A stretch of DNA of 64,000 nt, from assembly GCF_900302475.1 (NCBI RefSeq), contig NZ_OMOQ01000002.1, positions 619,740 to 683,739 on the forward strand, in the 5' to 3' direction. This DNA comes from Defluviimonas aquaemixtae (GTDB taxonomy: Bacteria > Pseudomonadota > Alphaproteobacteria > Rhodobacterales > Rhodobacteraceae). The notes under the pieces are model-generated. The model made no database searches and was not told the DNA's origin. It saw only the letters and a program-made list of their open reading frames with translations. Shown piece by piece: positions 50,992 to 60,578 of this stretch. Positions within the stretch are counted from its first letter, which is position 1. Each line of letters begins with the position of its first letter. The position numbers and the translations under genes are program-made.

Positions 50992-52011
50992 TCAGGCAAC
51001 CTGAAGAACGATCTTGCCGGGCTTGTCGCCCGCTTTCAGGGCATCGAAAGCGTCGACGATCGATAGCCAGGAAAAACGCTCGGCGATCACCGGGTGCAGG
51101 GCGTGCTGTTCGATGGCTTGGATCATGTCCTCCATCATGGCGCGCGACCCGACGACGATGCCTTCCAAGCGGATCTTGGGGCCGATCAACTGACGAATAT
51201 CAAGGCTGGTTTCGTATCCGCCGACAAAGCCGATGACACCGATGAACCCGCCGAAAGCGCAGGCGTTCAGCGATTGCGGCATCGACGTGCCCGTTGTTTC
51301 GACGATGATGTCGACACCCGTGCCGCCCGTCGCTTCGCGCACTGCACCTGCCCATTCGGGCACGTCCCGGTAGTTGATCACGTGATCCGCGCCCAGCCCG
51401 GTCAGGAAGTCCGCTTTTCCCGACGATGACGTTAGCGCCACAACCGTCGCGCCAAGCGCCTTGGCAAACTGCAACGCAAACAGTGCGACGCCGCCGCTGC
51501 CCTGAACCAGAACTTTCTTGCCGGGCGCGACACCACCCGATTGCAGGCAATGCCACGCGGTCAATGCAGCGATGGGTAGGGTGGCGGCCTCTTCATCGGT
51601 CAATATGGCGGGCGTTGGCACCGCGTTTTCCGCCGGAACAACGATGTATTCCTGCAAGACACCGTCCAAAGGCGCGCCCAGCGTTTGCTCTTTGCGCTGC
51701 TTCTGGGTGAGATCTCCGTTTTGCCACCCCTGTATGTAGCAGGGGATCACGCGGTCACCGGTGGCGAACCGCGTCACGCCATCCCCCACGGCGACCACCG
51801 CGCCCGCGCAATCGGACACGGGGACATAAGGAAGCTGTAAACCCGGCAGATATGTGCCCGACATCACCGCGATATCGCGGTAGTTCAGGCTGGCCGCCTT
51901 GACCTTGACCAGGATTTCGCCCGGCCCGGCGGTCGGGATCGGGCGGCGCGATTCCTGCAAGCCTTCAAGCGCGAACTCCGTCGCCTCGATAACCTTCATG
52001 TCCTGGCTCAT
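50992..52011 (-). CDS. MDR-family NAD(P)-dependent alcohol dehydrogenase/quinone oxidoreductase
   Basis: A 339-residue medium-chain dehydrogenase/reductase: GroES-like start (GEILVKVKAASLNYRDIAVM), VSDCAGAVVAVGDGVTRFA, and a Rossmann motif GKKVLVQGSGGVALFALQFA. The Cys and His ligands of catalytic zinc are not at their usual places, so it is probably a zinc-independent enone- or quinone-type reductase. Start at ATG 52011 (AAGGTG in front), not the GTG at 52020. It lies downstream of the AraC gene in the same direction. Confidence 0.85.
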   Translation of the reverse strand: MSQDMKVIEATEFALEGLQESRRPIPTAGPGEILVKVKAASLNYRDIAVMSGTYLPGLQLPYVPVSDCAGAVVAVGDGVTRFATGDRVIPCYIQGWQNGDLTQKQRKEQTLGAPLDGVLQEYIVVPAENAVPTPAILTDEEAATLPIAALTAWHCLQSGGVAPGKKVLVQGSGGVALFALQFAKALGATVVALTSSSGKADFLTGLGADHVINYRDVPEWAGAVREATGGTGVDIIVETTGTSMPQSLNACAFGGFIGVIGFVGGYETSLDIRQLIGPKIRLEGIVVGSRAMMEDMIQAIEQHALHPVIAERFSWLSIVDAFDALKAGDKPGKIVLQVA

Positions 52012-52047
52012 GTCTTTCACCTTTTCTTTGGCATTGAGGTTGGCCGC

Positions 52048-52980
52048 CTAAAACCGCATCGGATCGGAATAGGCCGCGGGATTGGTCCGCGCATTGGCGC
52101 GTGCGTGTGTTGGCACTTCGCTGAACAGGCGTTTGTATTCACGGCTGAACTGCGAAACGCTTTCGTACCCCACCCGCATGGCGGCATCGCTGATCCGCGC
52201 GTTTTCAAACGCGATCATGCGGCGGGCATGGTGCAGGCGGATCCGCTTGAGGAACTGTATCGGCGAATGCCCTGTCCGGTCGCGGAACTGGCGGTGAAAG
52301 GCCGATTGGCTCATCCCCGAAAGTTCCGCCATTTCCTGCACCGCGACGTTTGATGCGAAATCCCTGCGGATCATGGCGATGCTGCGGTCGATGCGGTCGT
52401 CCAGCGTGGCCGCCCCGGCCACCGCGCTCAGCAATCCGGACTTCGGCCCGCGCAGCGCATGAAACACTACCTCGCGCCGGGTCGCATCGCCAAGGATCGC
52501 CGCCGCTGCCGGATCGGTCAGCAGCCCCAGCAGCCTGCCCGCCACATCACGGGTTTCGTCGGAATGCGGGGCCGGTTTGACCGCCAGACCCAGATCATGG
52601 GGCTGAATTGCATCTGATTGGATATCCTTGACCGATGCCACCATCCCCGCCAGCTCGGTGCGGTCGATATCGACAAACAGGCCGAACAGCGGCTCTTTCG
52701 CGGTGGCGAAGGTCGCGCATTCGAAGGGCAGTGGCAGACCGAGTACAAGGTAATTGTCGGCATCATAGCGAAATACCTGGTCACCCAGATATCCGATCTT
52801 GTGCCCCTGAAAGACCAGCACGATCCCTGCCTCATAGATCAGCGGCGTCGGCGGACCCTGCTCATAAGCCCAAAAGACCCGGACACCGGGGATCAATGTT
52901 TCCCGAAGGCCAGCACCGGATGTCAGCCCCTGTCGCTGCATCACGTCCCTGAAGTCCGTCATATCAATTCGTATCGACAT
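52048..52980 (-). CDS. AraC-family transcriptional regulator
   Basis: A 310-residue protein. Residues 20-180 fit the AraC type II N-terminal cupin-like domain (IPGVRVFWAYEQGPPTPLIY, GDQVFRYDADNYLVL). The C-terminal 100 residues are the double HTH (VQEMAELSGMSQSAFHRQFR, ISDAAMRVGYESVSQFSREY). It is divergent from the SDR gene (gap 163 bp) and precedes the MDR and AKR genes, so it probably controls both sides in response to a small electrophilic or carbonyl compound. Confidence 0.92.
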   Translation of the reverse strand: MSIRIDMTDFRDVMQRQGLTSGAGLRETLIPGVRVFWAYEQGPPTPLIYEAGIVLVFQGHKIGYLGDQVFRYDADNYLVLGLPLPFECATFATAKEPLFGLFVDIDRTELAGMVASVKDIQSDAIQPHDLGLAVKPAPHSDETRDVAGRLLGLLTDPAAAAILGDATRREVVFHALRGPKSGLLSAVAGAATLDDRIDRSIAMIRRDFASNVAVQEMAELSGMSQSAFHRQFRDRTGHSPIQFLKRIRLHHARRMIAFENARISDAAMRVGYESVSQFSREYKRLFSEVPTHARANARTNPAAYSDPMRF

Positions 52981-53143
52981 GCTGCTTCATATCAATAATT
53001 CGCCTCTTGTCGCCCACAAATCGTCACTGCGAGCAGGAATAGGCAAATCATTGACCGCAACAGGCATGTCGGCGCGGCCTGACCATCCATAGGTTCTGCC
53101 CATCGAACGGCACGGTGCCGTTCCACAAGATACGGAAAAGAAC

Positions 53144-53884
53144 ATGGACAACATCAACGGCAAAGTCGTGGTCATCACCGGTGGTAGCAGCGGGCTTGGC
53201 GAAGCGACGGCCCGCCATCTGGCCGGCCTTGGCGCACACATCGTATTGGCTGCGCGTCGCAAGGACCGAATGGAAGCAATCGCCGAAGACCTGCGCAGCA
53301 GCGGCACCGAAGTCCTGGTGGTTCAGGCCGACGTGACCAAGCAATCAGACGTGGACGAAATCTTTAAAGAGGCAATGAACGCCTTTGGCCGTGTCGATGT
53401 ACTGGTCAACAATGCGGGGCTGATGTCGATTGCACCGCTGACCGAGTCAAAGGTCGACGAATGGGATCGCATGATCGACATCAACATCAAGGGCGTCCTG
53501 TATGGCGTTGCCGCCGCCCTTCCGATCTTTCAGGCCCAGGGCGCTGGCCACTTCATCAACATCGCCTCGGTTGCCGGCATCAAGGTGTTTGCGCCGGGTG
53601 GTACGGTGTACAGCGGCACGAAATTCGCCGTGCGCGCGATCTCCGAAGGGCTTCGTCAGGAAGTCGGAGGTGCGATCCGCACCACCACGATCGAGCCCGG
53701 CGCGGTCGATTCCGAGTTGAAGTTCGGATCCTCGCATGAGGAAAGCTCGAACTTCGTACAGGAATTCTACAAGCAGGCCATCCCGGCTGACTCGGTAGCG
53801 CGCGCCATCGCCTACGCAATCTCGCAACCCGCTGACGTCGACATCAACGAAATCGTCCTCCGCCCGACTGTGCAGGAATTCTGA
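53144..53884 (+). CDS. Short-chain dehydrogenase/reductase (SDR)
   Basis: A 246-residue classical SDR: cofactor motif TGGSSGLG (residues 12-19), NNAG (89-92), and catalytic Asn114, Ser142, Tyr156 and Lys160 (YSGTK). The Arg pair after strand 2 (AARRKDR) favours NADP(H). It acts on an unknown carbonyl or alcohol and is divergently placed from the AraC regulator. Confidence 0.93.
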   Translation: MDNINGKVVVITGGSSGLGEATARHLAGLGAHIVLAARRKDRMEAIAEDLRSSGTEVLVVQADVTKQSDVDEIFKEAMNAFGRVDVLVNNAGLMSIAPLTESKVDEWDRMIDINIKGVLYGVAAALPIFQAQGAGHFINIASVAGIKVFAPGGTVYSGTKFAVRAISEGLRQEVGGAIRTTTIEPGAVDSELKFGSSHEESSNFVQEFYKQAIPADSVARAIAYAISQPADVDINEIVLRPTVQEF

Positions 53885-54307
53885 CCATGAGGCCCAGGGG
53901 CCTACAGGGCCCTTTGGCCAGCGCACGGCCAAATGTTTCCTCCGTACGCGTGGTCTGCATAGGAAGAGCGGGTCAAAGAGCTCCCTCGAAACTCTCTATA
54001 TCCACCGCCATGTGCCGACTTTCTATCTGAAGGCCCGCAGTTGGTAGGTCAGGCAGTGCAGGGGGAAAACCGAGATCAGTCAGACTTTTGGCGACAGTGC
54101 CCTGACCAACAATCATTTTTCCTTCGCGCCGCGCGCTAATCGAACCTCCTGGCTGCCTTCCACTTGCCCATTTTGCATTTTCGTAGAGTCCGGCAACTCT
54201 TGCCGTTGGAGGCGCCGCTGAAAGTCCGCTTCCACAGTGGGTCCCAAGTCAGTTCGCTCCTGCGGCGAACTTCCGGAATCCTCCCTCTTCGGTCATCGTT
54301 GGGGACC
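53885..54307. other. Intergenic region, no gene seen
   Basis: About 420 bp. Apart from short GC-rich palindromes just after the SDR stop (around 53889-53935) without a T tract, nothing is seen. It leads into the recombinase fragment. Confidence 0.6.
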
Positions 54308-54625
54308 CTACCTAAGTCGGGCGTGAGTTCGGTCAAGGCCAATGCGTGCCCCCGCAACCAACTTTGGCGAACTTCTCGAAGCGACATAGCCCGCCTCTCC
54401 GGCGGGTTTTGCTTTGGACAGAAGTTCAACGAGATCGCCCTCAATTTCGAGTTCGTGCACATCACGGTTCACGTCGTGGCGAACCACGACACGATCAATG
54501 ATCTTGTGTAGCTCTTCGCTCGCGCGACCGACCACGCCTTCGTTCGAAAGTGTTGCGGTGAGCTGGTCTACATAGCCCCTGTAAAGCGCAGGCGTGCCCC
54601 GCGTCTCGGCCGTCGCGCTTCTCAC
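54308..54625 (-). pseudogene. Serine recombinase C-terminal fragment
   Basis: About 105 codons of a large serine recombinase C-terminus: GVVGRASEELHKIIDRVVVR, HDVNRDVHELEIEGDLVELL, then a tail PKLVAGARIGLDR related to those at 17794 and 49152. The catalytic N-terminal domain is absent. The sequence at about 54335-54380 also resembles the part of the flanking repeat before the tail, so at least three copies of this gene end exist here. Confidence 0.7.
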
Positions 54626-54872
54626 ATAGTTGGCGGCGCGTCAGAAAAGGCGAAATCAGCTCGGAAAGTTCAGCCCGAGCCTGCCGTCAAAAGGGCGGTT
54701 TCCGGTTCGGATAGTACCGCAATTGGCGTCTTCTGGTCGAATATGTCAGGCTATCTATACATCTCTCGGTCGAACAGCACACCCATGGCTTACATGTAGT
54801 CAGGCGACATAAGAATGGACGCGCGTTTCTCCTGCTTATGGTTAGGCCATTCGCCGTCACGATTGCCTAACA

Positions 54873-55118
54873 GTGTTGCGGACCAGGGTGAAGTCGCCCA
54901 AGACGAACGGCTTCGTCGAGCGCTTCAACGGCACCGTCCTCGACGAGTTCTTCCGGGTGAAGATGCGCGAGACCTTCTACGAAACCGTCGACGCCTTGCA
55001 GGCCGACCTCGACGCCTGGCTCGTCCACTACAACACCGAACGCCCGCATCTGGGCTACCGCAACCAAGGCCGACGGCCAATCGAAACCGTCATGTCATTC
55101 GTCAGCCAAGAAGGTTAA
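54873..55118 (+). pseudogene. IS481-family transposase C-terminal fragment
   Basis: About 75 codons with the IS481 ending: KTNGFVERFNGTVLDEFFRV (catalytic Glu), TVDALQADLDAWLVHYNTER, PHLGYRNQGRRPIETV. The rest of the element is missing; no second end can be made out. Confidence 0.8.
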
Positions 55119-55256
55119 GTGGACAGCTCATAGGTCAATGTGCCCGAAATCTTGCCGTCAGTGCGGTGCAGTTTCAGGCGGCAAGACCCAAAGGGAAGCT
55201 TCATCCGCATTCGAATATTTTAGTCCCCACACCCAATTGGCTTATGCCGGTGCAAG

Positions 55257-55913
55257 TCACGCGGAACCCAATGCGCCGGACAGTCCGACGGATCCTACCA
55301 AGATTAGGGACAGCGCCCAGAGCAGATCGAGATTGAACCAGGTCCTCGATAGGAATCGCAAACCGAGCCAGACATAGAACGTGACGGCTAACGCTCCGCC
55401 AGCCACGATCATTGCTGCGGTATGCGCTGCGGCGACAAGCAGCGCCGTGCCGATGTTGCCGGCCATGAGTGAAACCGCCGCCTGGTGCCCGGTATCCAGC
55501 GTTTCTGTTCGGCAAAGCCCAAGATACATCGGCACCAGCATCAGACCTGCGCCGTGAGCGAAAGCTGCCAGGAAAGACCACAGGACGAGCCGCGACGGCG
55601 GCACGCGGGACAAGAAACGGGGGTGGCGCCGGTACGTGAGCAGGAACATCCCCATGGCAATCACAACCCCCGCCGCAGCGAGGCGGATTTCGCGTTCCCA
55701 CTGAACCAACGCCGTCATGAGCGAAAATGGCAACAGGATCACCGTCATCGAAACGAAATGGCCCGTCCCCAAGGCAATCAGAGCCTGCGGCAGGGCATAT
55801 CCACGTCGTTCCATCAGGGCGGATGACACCGCCAGCGGCCAGCCCATCGCAGGGTTCAGACCGTGATAGACGCCGATTGTCACGACGGCCCACCAAAGGG
55901 CCGCCGTGTTCAT
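55257..55913 (-). CDS. Polytopic membrane protein next to the SBP56 gene
   Basis: A 218-residue protein with six or so TM helices. The first helix contains VYHGLNPAMGWPLAVSSAL, a His/Asn/Pro motif that recalls metal or small-ion transporters of the NicO/TauE type, but I cannot place the family. The ATG at 55913 lies 13 bases after the SBP56 stop, so the two genes form an operon. It may move a product or cofactor of that enzyme; this is inference. Confidence 0.75.
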   Translation of the reverse strand: MNTAALWWAVVTIGVYHGLNPAMGWPLAVSSALMERRGYALPQALIALGTGHFVSMTVILLPFSLMTALVQWEREIRLAAAGVVIAMGMFLLTYRRHPRFLSRVPPSRLVLWSFLAAFAHGAGLMLVPMYLGLCRTETLDTGHQAAVSLMAGNIGTALLVAAAHTAAMIVAGGALAVTFYVWLGLRFLSRTWFNLDLLWALSLILVGSVGLSGALGSA

Positions 55914-55926
55914 CAGTGTGTCCACC

Positions 55927-57327
55927 TCAGGCCGACGGGTAGCAGAAGCTGTCGGTCGAGCAGTCGCCGCCCTCAAGGCGGATCTGATGACTGCGGTAGC
56001 CCTTGGGGAAGTCGACCCAGAAGTTCTTCTCCAAGTTCAAGCCGCCTTTTTCGCCAACATTCGCCATGACCATCGCTGCGCCCCGGTCGCCGGGATAGAA
56101 CTGATCGTCCCAGGTGGAATAGAGCGAGTTGGTCCAGTAGACGCGCTTGCCGTCGCGGCTGATCTCGACCATCTGCGGGCCATAGCCAAATGCCTTGCCG
56201 TTCGGGTGCTTGGTCTTCTTGACGATGCCGCCAATCTCGACCTTTCCCGCGAGTTTCGGGTGCATTGGATCGCTCACGTCGTACTGGTGCATCTCACCCG
56301 TACCCCAGCAGGCCACGTAAAGGAACCTGTCGTCGAGGCTGAGGTCGATATCGGTGACAAGCGGCGGTACGGCGGCAAATCCCTTAAGCAGGTCCGGCAA
56401 ATCGTCGGCATCAGCGGGCTGCGGGTCGATGGTGATGGTTTTCTTCGCCTCAAATGTGCCGTTGTCGCTGCGCCACCACGTGAAAATTGAACCTTGCAGG
56501 TTCGTCGTGTCCACTACTACGCCACAAAAGCCGTATTGCTTGGCCGGATCATGGGCGGGCCGGATTTCCAGAGCCATCTGGTGGTTCTCGCCAAGGTCGA
56601 TGGTCTGGATGTTCTTGCGCGCGCGAAGATCCCAGAAGTGGATTGAGTGACCATATTTGTTGGACAGCAGATCTTCGGGCACGATGCCGTTTTCGAATTG
56701 AGGCGGCAGGCCCCATTCGGAACTGACCATGTAATCACGCGGCAGGTTCCACCAGAAATCGTAGTGCTTGTCCTGTGCGCCCCGGTCCATTTCGTAGCGG
56801 CCGAGAATTTCGAAGGTCTCGCAATCCATGATGAAGATGCCCGGAGGTCCATCTGTGCCGTCTTTGCCGCCACCGCCAAGCGTGCTGACATAGATGCCTT
56901 CGGGGCCGCAATGGATGGTGTGCGGGCGCGAGTAGCCGGTCTTTCGGAATAGCTCATCGGGTTCGATGACTTTGTGAATTTTCGCCTTGAGCGGCTCTTT
57001 CACGTCGATCACGTAGATACGCGAGGACCGAATTCCGGGAATGATCAGGTAACGGCGTTCCAGAAAGGCGTGGCCGGTCAATGGCGAAAGAGCCGAGGAA
57101 CACGCGTTCCATCCAAAATGATGAAATTCGTCGCCCTTGTTTGGCATGAAAAGGCTGTGCAGAACTTTGCCATACGAATCCGAACTGGGATTCACGTCAA
57201 TGACCGCGAGTCCATCGGGCTGTGATCTATCCGGACTGAGCATCAATGTGAACGCGAGGTTTTCCACCGGTCCTTGCATGGCCAGCTTGGCCGAGGGGTA
57301 GAACGTCGGGTCAGGTCTCAGGTTCAT
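55927..57327 (-). CDS. Selenium-binding protein SBP56/methanethiol oxidase family
   Basis: A 466-residue protein, the usual length for this family. Typical segments: HFGWNACSSALSPLTGHAFL, HTIHCGPEGIYVSTLGGGGK, SIHFWDLRARKNIQTIDLG, MHQYDVSDPMHPKLAGKVEI. Bacterial members (MtoX) are copper-containing enzymes that oxidise methanethiol to formaldehyde, hydrogen peroxide and sulfide. Known mtoX enzymes are periplasmic with a signal peptide; none is visible at this start, which was set at 57327 because of GGGAGGAG. The SCO1- and MauG-type partners seen in mtoX operons are not here, so the methanethiol role is only probable. Confidence 0.85.
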   Translation of the reverse strand: MNLRPDPTFYPSAKLAMQGPVENLAFTLMLSPDRSQPDGLAVIDVNPSSDSYGKVLHSLFMPNKGDEFHHFGWNACSSALSPLTGHAFLERRYLIIPGIRSSRIYVIDVKEPLKAKIHKVIEPDELFRKTGYSRPHTIHCGPEGIYVSTLGGGGKDGTDGPPGIFIMDCETFEILGRYEMDRGAQDKHYDFWWNLPRDYMVSSEWGLPPQFENGIVPEDLLSNKYGHSIHFWDLRARKNIQTIDLGENHQMALEIRPAHDPAKQYGFCGVVVDTTNLQGSIFTWWRSDNGTFEAKKTITIDPQPADADDLPDLLKGFAAVPPLVTDIDLSLDDRFLYVACWGTGEMHQYDVSDPMHPKLAGKVEIGGIVKKTKHPNGKAFGYGPQMVEISRDGKRVYWTNSLYSTWDDQFYPGDRGAAMVMANVGEKGGLNLEKNFWVDFPKGYRSHQIRLEGGDCSTDSFCYPSA

Positions 57328-57799
57328 CTTCTCCTCCCAAAACGTTGATGAACAACGCAAGCCCCCGGAATAAATGGAGGGCTTGCGGCAGCAGGCGGCG
57401 GCTGTGGCCGCGTCGCGCTTTTTCGGGTCGGGCCGTCTCGTCGCAAAAGACTCGGCTCCAACCTGCTTGATCCAGCGAGGCACCGGTTTGGCTGATCATA
57501 GCCATTACCCGTGGGCTTAGTAAGCTGTCTTAACGTCATAGACGCTGTGCGGTCTGGCGAGGTCGTGCAAGCGATAGCGCTCGGCGAGTCTGGCCGAGAT
57601 GTCGAAGTCACTCTTGGGATTCAGAAACTGGATGAACTATAGGCCGACTGATCGACAAGAACTTTCGACTTTAAGGTGATATTGAAGGCTCTGGACTGGA
57701 TGTGGAGCGGTGGACGCCCTCGCCCTGACCTGAAACCCATTTCTTCCTCCACTTTGAGGTAGAGTCCGTCCCGAACTGAACTGCTACCGCCGTTGCAGA
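57328..57799. other. Region upstream of the SBP56 gene
   Basis: No intact gene. A minus-strand piece ending at TAA 57517 reads like a protein C-terminus (SARLAERYRLHDLARPHSVY) that I cannot identify. The SBP56 promoter should lie between it and 57327. Confidence 0.45.
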
Positions 57800-58140
57800 A
57801 GACTGCGGGCGCGGCGGATGCTGACGTCCCGGATGGACCGGAGATCGTCGAAAAGCGCCCGGCGGAGAGCAGGCCGCAGAGCTTTCATTTAATGGCGTCC
57901 TGCTGCATCGCTTTGTCAGCGAGAAGTCGGCAACCAGGTGCTTCAGCATCGAGTTCTTCTCCTCGAGTAGCTTCAGCCGATTCATCTCCGACGGCATCAG
58001 CCCGCCATACTTCTTGCGCCGGTTGCAAAACATCGCTTCGGCAATCCCAGCCTTGCGGCACACGCAGCCATCCTTCGAGCCGTCCAAGCGGCCGTCCATT
58101 TTTTGCGCCCTATCCTCAACCCACATGGCGACAGGACTCG
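57800..58140 (-). pseudogene. IS3-family transposase relic
   Basis: A minus-strand remnant of IS3 OrfA: CRKAGIAEAMFCNRRKKYGG, LMPSEMNRLKLLEEKNSMLK, HLVADFSLTK. It then passes, in changed frames, into short OrfB-like pieces. Several frame breaks; no function expected. Confidence 0.7.
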
Positions 58141-58213
58141 CAGTATCAGCAGCAAGACGGCAGGAGCGGATCGGCAAAGCGCTCACTGTTGCCGGTCAGT
58201 AAAGTCGTTGATT

Positions 58214-58452
58214 CTGCAGCAATGGACGGCCTTGTGGCGCATCCTTCGTGCCACAAAGTCAAGGCGGAAGCGGTCAGGTTGCAAGACCGAGGCGGCATCG
58301 GCGCCGCGATATTGGACTATTGCGCAGAGCACGACCCGCAACTCCTGGCCGTGGGCGCCAATGCGTACAGCAAGTTCCGCTTGGATCTCTTGGGCGGCGT
58401 AACCTTGAAAGTCATTGCGAGCTGCCCGGTCCCCATTCTGTTGTCACGCTGA
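58214..58452 (+). pseudogene. Universal stress protein (UspA) C-terminal fragment
   Basis: About 75 codons with the end of a Usp domain: GIGAAILDYCAEHDPQLLAV, GANAYSKFRLDLLGGVTLKV, IASCPVPILLSR (the nucleotide-binding Gly loop is the GANAYSKF/LLGGV part). The N-terminal half is missing and the IS3 relic is on its left, so it is a gene remnant. Confidence 0.65.
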
Positions 58453-59219
58453 TGTTTCGGAAGAGCAATAGAGCCAGGCATTCCAATGGCGTGACTCGTC
58501 CTCGATCGCGCGAAAGCCCGGCACCGGCGGACCTGTGAAGCTAACTCTTGAGTTGCGCTTCTTGCAGTGTTCTGGGCTTCGTCTGCGGTCTGTCTTGACC
58601 GACCCTACGGTTGCCTCCAACACCACCCTGTCGGTTGGGAATCCAATGGTCCGCTTCTGTTGGGAGCGGAAACATCCCGTCGCAGAATCAGCCCAACGCC
58701 CGAGCGCATCTCTTGAGCACTGAAGCTTCTCGCTCGACCAAAGCCACGGTGCTTGAACTGCAACCGTGTGTCTCGAATTCGGCAATGAACCGACATCTCC
58801 GGTGTGCCGATCCCCGGAAGCGCGGCCAATTCGTTCCAATCGGCGTTCTCCATCCTTCTCTCCCAAACGCTGGGCGCGATGACGCTATACGAAAATCGGC
58901 AAATTCCACGGCGCGGATATTGCTCTTCTTCATCCGAACCGATTCAGTCGATCTCATTCGGACTGCTCTGAAAATAGGCATCAATCGATCTAGTTCCGCT
59001 TCAATCGGGCGAGGGCGTCGCCACTTTTCATAGTGGACCGGCTCCGTCTCGATATCGGAAAACTCGGAGCCCGTCGGGAATACCTCGAGCGTTGCCCATT
59101 AGGCGCCAAGTTTGCCTGCAAAGCGGCCTTGCGCGCGAGCTGCATGGAGACCCTCGACAAACTTCGCCGATACTCCATTGTCCGAAGACGACGGTGACAA
59201 TATCAACTGCGAGGATTGG
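58453..59219. other. Region without a supportable gene
   Basis: About 770 bp. Open frames exist on both strands (for example 58688-58984 minus) but show no recognisable domain, ribosome binding site or codon pattern. It is probably decayed sequence continuing the relic zone on its left. Confidence 0.5.
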
Positions 59220-60341
59220 TCATTCGCGCATCGCACGACCCACAGCTGCAAGCTTCGCCCAGTCGAATGTTATGCCTATCCCGGGTAGGTCCGGCGCGAC
59301 AGCCATACGATCCTTGATGGCCAAGGGACGCGTCGTGCATTCATCGATCGGAAAGGCGTGGACCTCGAGCCAGCCCGCGTTGGGCTGAGCGGACACGAGA
59401 CTCACATGAAGCTCCTGCATGCCATGGCTGCAAACTGGGATGCCGTGCCGCCGGGACAGCTCGGCCACACGCAGCCAGCCGGTTATGCCGCCGCAATTCG
59501 AGGCATCAGGCTGTATGAAGCTGAGCCGCGCATCGGCGAAAGCGTGTTCGAACTCATGGATCGTATGCAGGTTCTCGCCCATGGCGAGCGGGACACCCGT
59601 CGCCTCGACGATGCGGCCGAAACCATTGTAATCATCGGGGATCGTCGGTTCCTCGAACCACAGGATGTCATAGGCTTTGAAAGCCTCGGCGGCGGCGATC
59701 GCCTCGTCCACGTTCATCGAGTAGTTCGCATCCACCATGAATGCAATTTCCGGGCCGATGAGTTCGCGGACGGCACGCACCCGCGCCACGTCTTCGGCAA
59801 GCGTCGGCTGACCGACCTTGATCTTCACCCCATTGAACCCGCGATCAAGATATTTGCGGACGCTTTCCAGCAGCTTCGGCAATGGGAAATTGAGGTCGAT
59901 ACCGCCGGCATACGCCCGGCAGCGATCCGAGGCACCCCCCGCCATCCTCCAGAGCGGCTTGCCCGCCCGCTTGCAGCGAAGATCCCACAGGGCGATATCC
60001 ACCGCCGATATGGAAAAAGATGCGATGCCGCCACGTCCCACATAGTGCAGATGCCAGTGCATGGCATCGTGAAGTGCCTCGACAGCCGTTGCATCGCGGC
60101 CGTTGAGGAACGACGCGAGGTCATGCTCGATCATCGCCGCAATTGCTCGGCCGCCCTTGCCGCCGGTATAGGTGTAGCCGGTGCCCTCGGAGCCATCGGA
60201 CAGGCGCAAGGTGGCCGTGATCAGCTCGAAATGCGTGTGATCGCCGTGCTTTGCGTCGGACAACACTTCGGCCAGCGGAACGTTGAACAAGCGGACGTCG
60301 ACATTCTCGATCTGGTTCGACTTTGCCGGTCCATCGCGCAA
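59220..60341 (-). CDS. Mandelate racemase/muconate lactonizing (enolase superfamily) enzyme
   Basis: A 373-residue MR/MLE family protein, probably a sugar-acid or hydroxy-acid dehydratase. The catalytic set is visible: Lys173 and Lys175 (VKIKVG), metal ligands Asp204 (MVDANYS), Glu230 (FEEPT) and Glu256 (MGENLHT), and His306 (CSHGMQE), the racemase/dehydratase-type base. Abstraction of the alpha proton of a carboxylate is the family reaction; the substrate is not clear. The start is a TTG at 60341 with GAGGAG 6 bases before; the only nearby ATG is out of frame. Confidence 0.9.
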   Translation of the reverse strand: MRDGPAKSNQIENVDVRLFNVPLAEVLSDAKHGDHTHFELITATLRLSDGSEGTGYTYTGGKGGRAIAAMIEHDLASFLNGRDATAVEALHDAMHWHLHYVGRGGIASFSISAVDIALWDLRCKRAGKPLWRMAGGASDRCRAYAGGIDLNFPLPKLLESVRKYLDRGFNGVKIKVGQPTLAEDVARVRAVRELIGPEIAFMVDANYSMNVDEAIAAAEAFKAYDILWFEEPTIPDDYNGFGRIVEATGVPLAMGENLHTIHEFEHAFADARLSFIQPDASNCGGITGWLRVAELSRRHGIPVCSHGMQELHVSLVSAQPNAGWLEVHAFPIDECTTRPLAIKDRMAVAPDLPGIGITFDWAKLAAVGRAMRE

Positions 60342-60578
60342 TTTTGTCTCCTCTCTCGCGTTCGCAATCTTGACGTGTCCAAATGGAAGAAAGCGAGAAG
60401 GAATTGCGCTGTTTTGTCAAATTTTCTGCCGCGCCGTCGCTCCCTTCGACGATGGGGCCACACGGTTTTTCCTTCGGCCCAGCGCTATGAACCGCAGACG
60501 CCGCCCAGCAGCCCCGTTCGGCAGAAGTAGTGTGCCCAAGATGTCTCAATGACAGGCAATTCGATGCATACTCGATAG

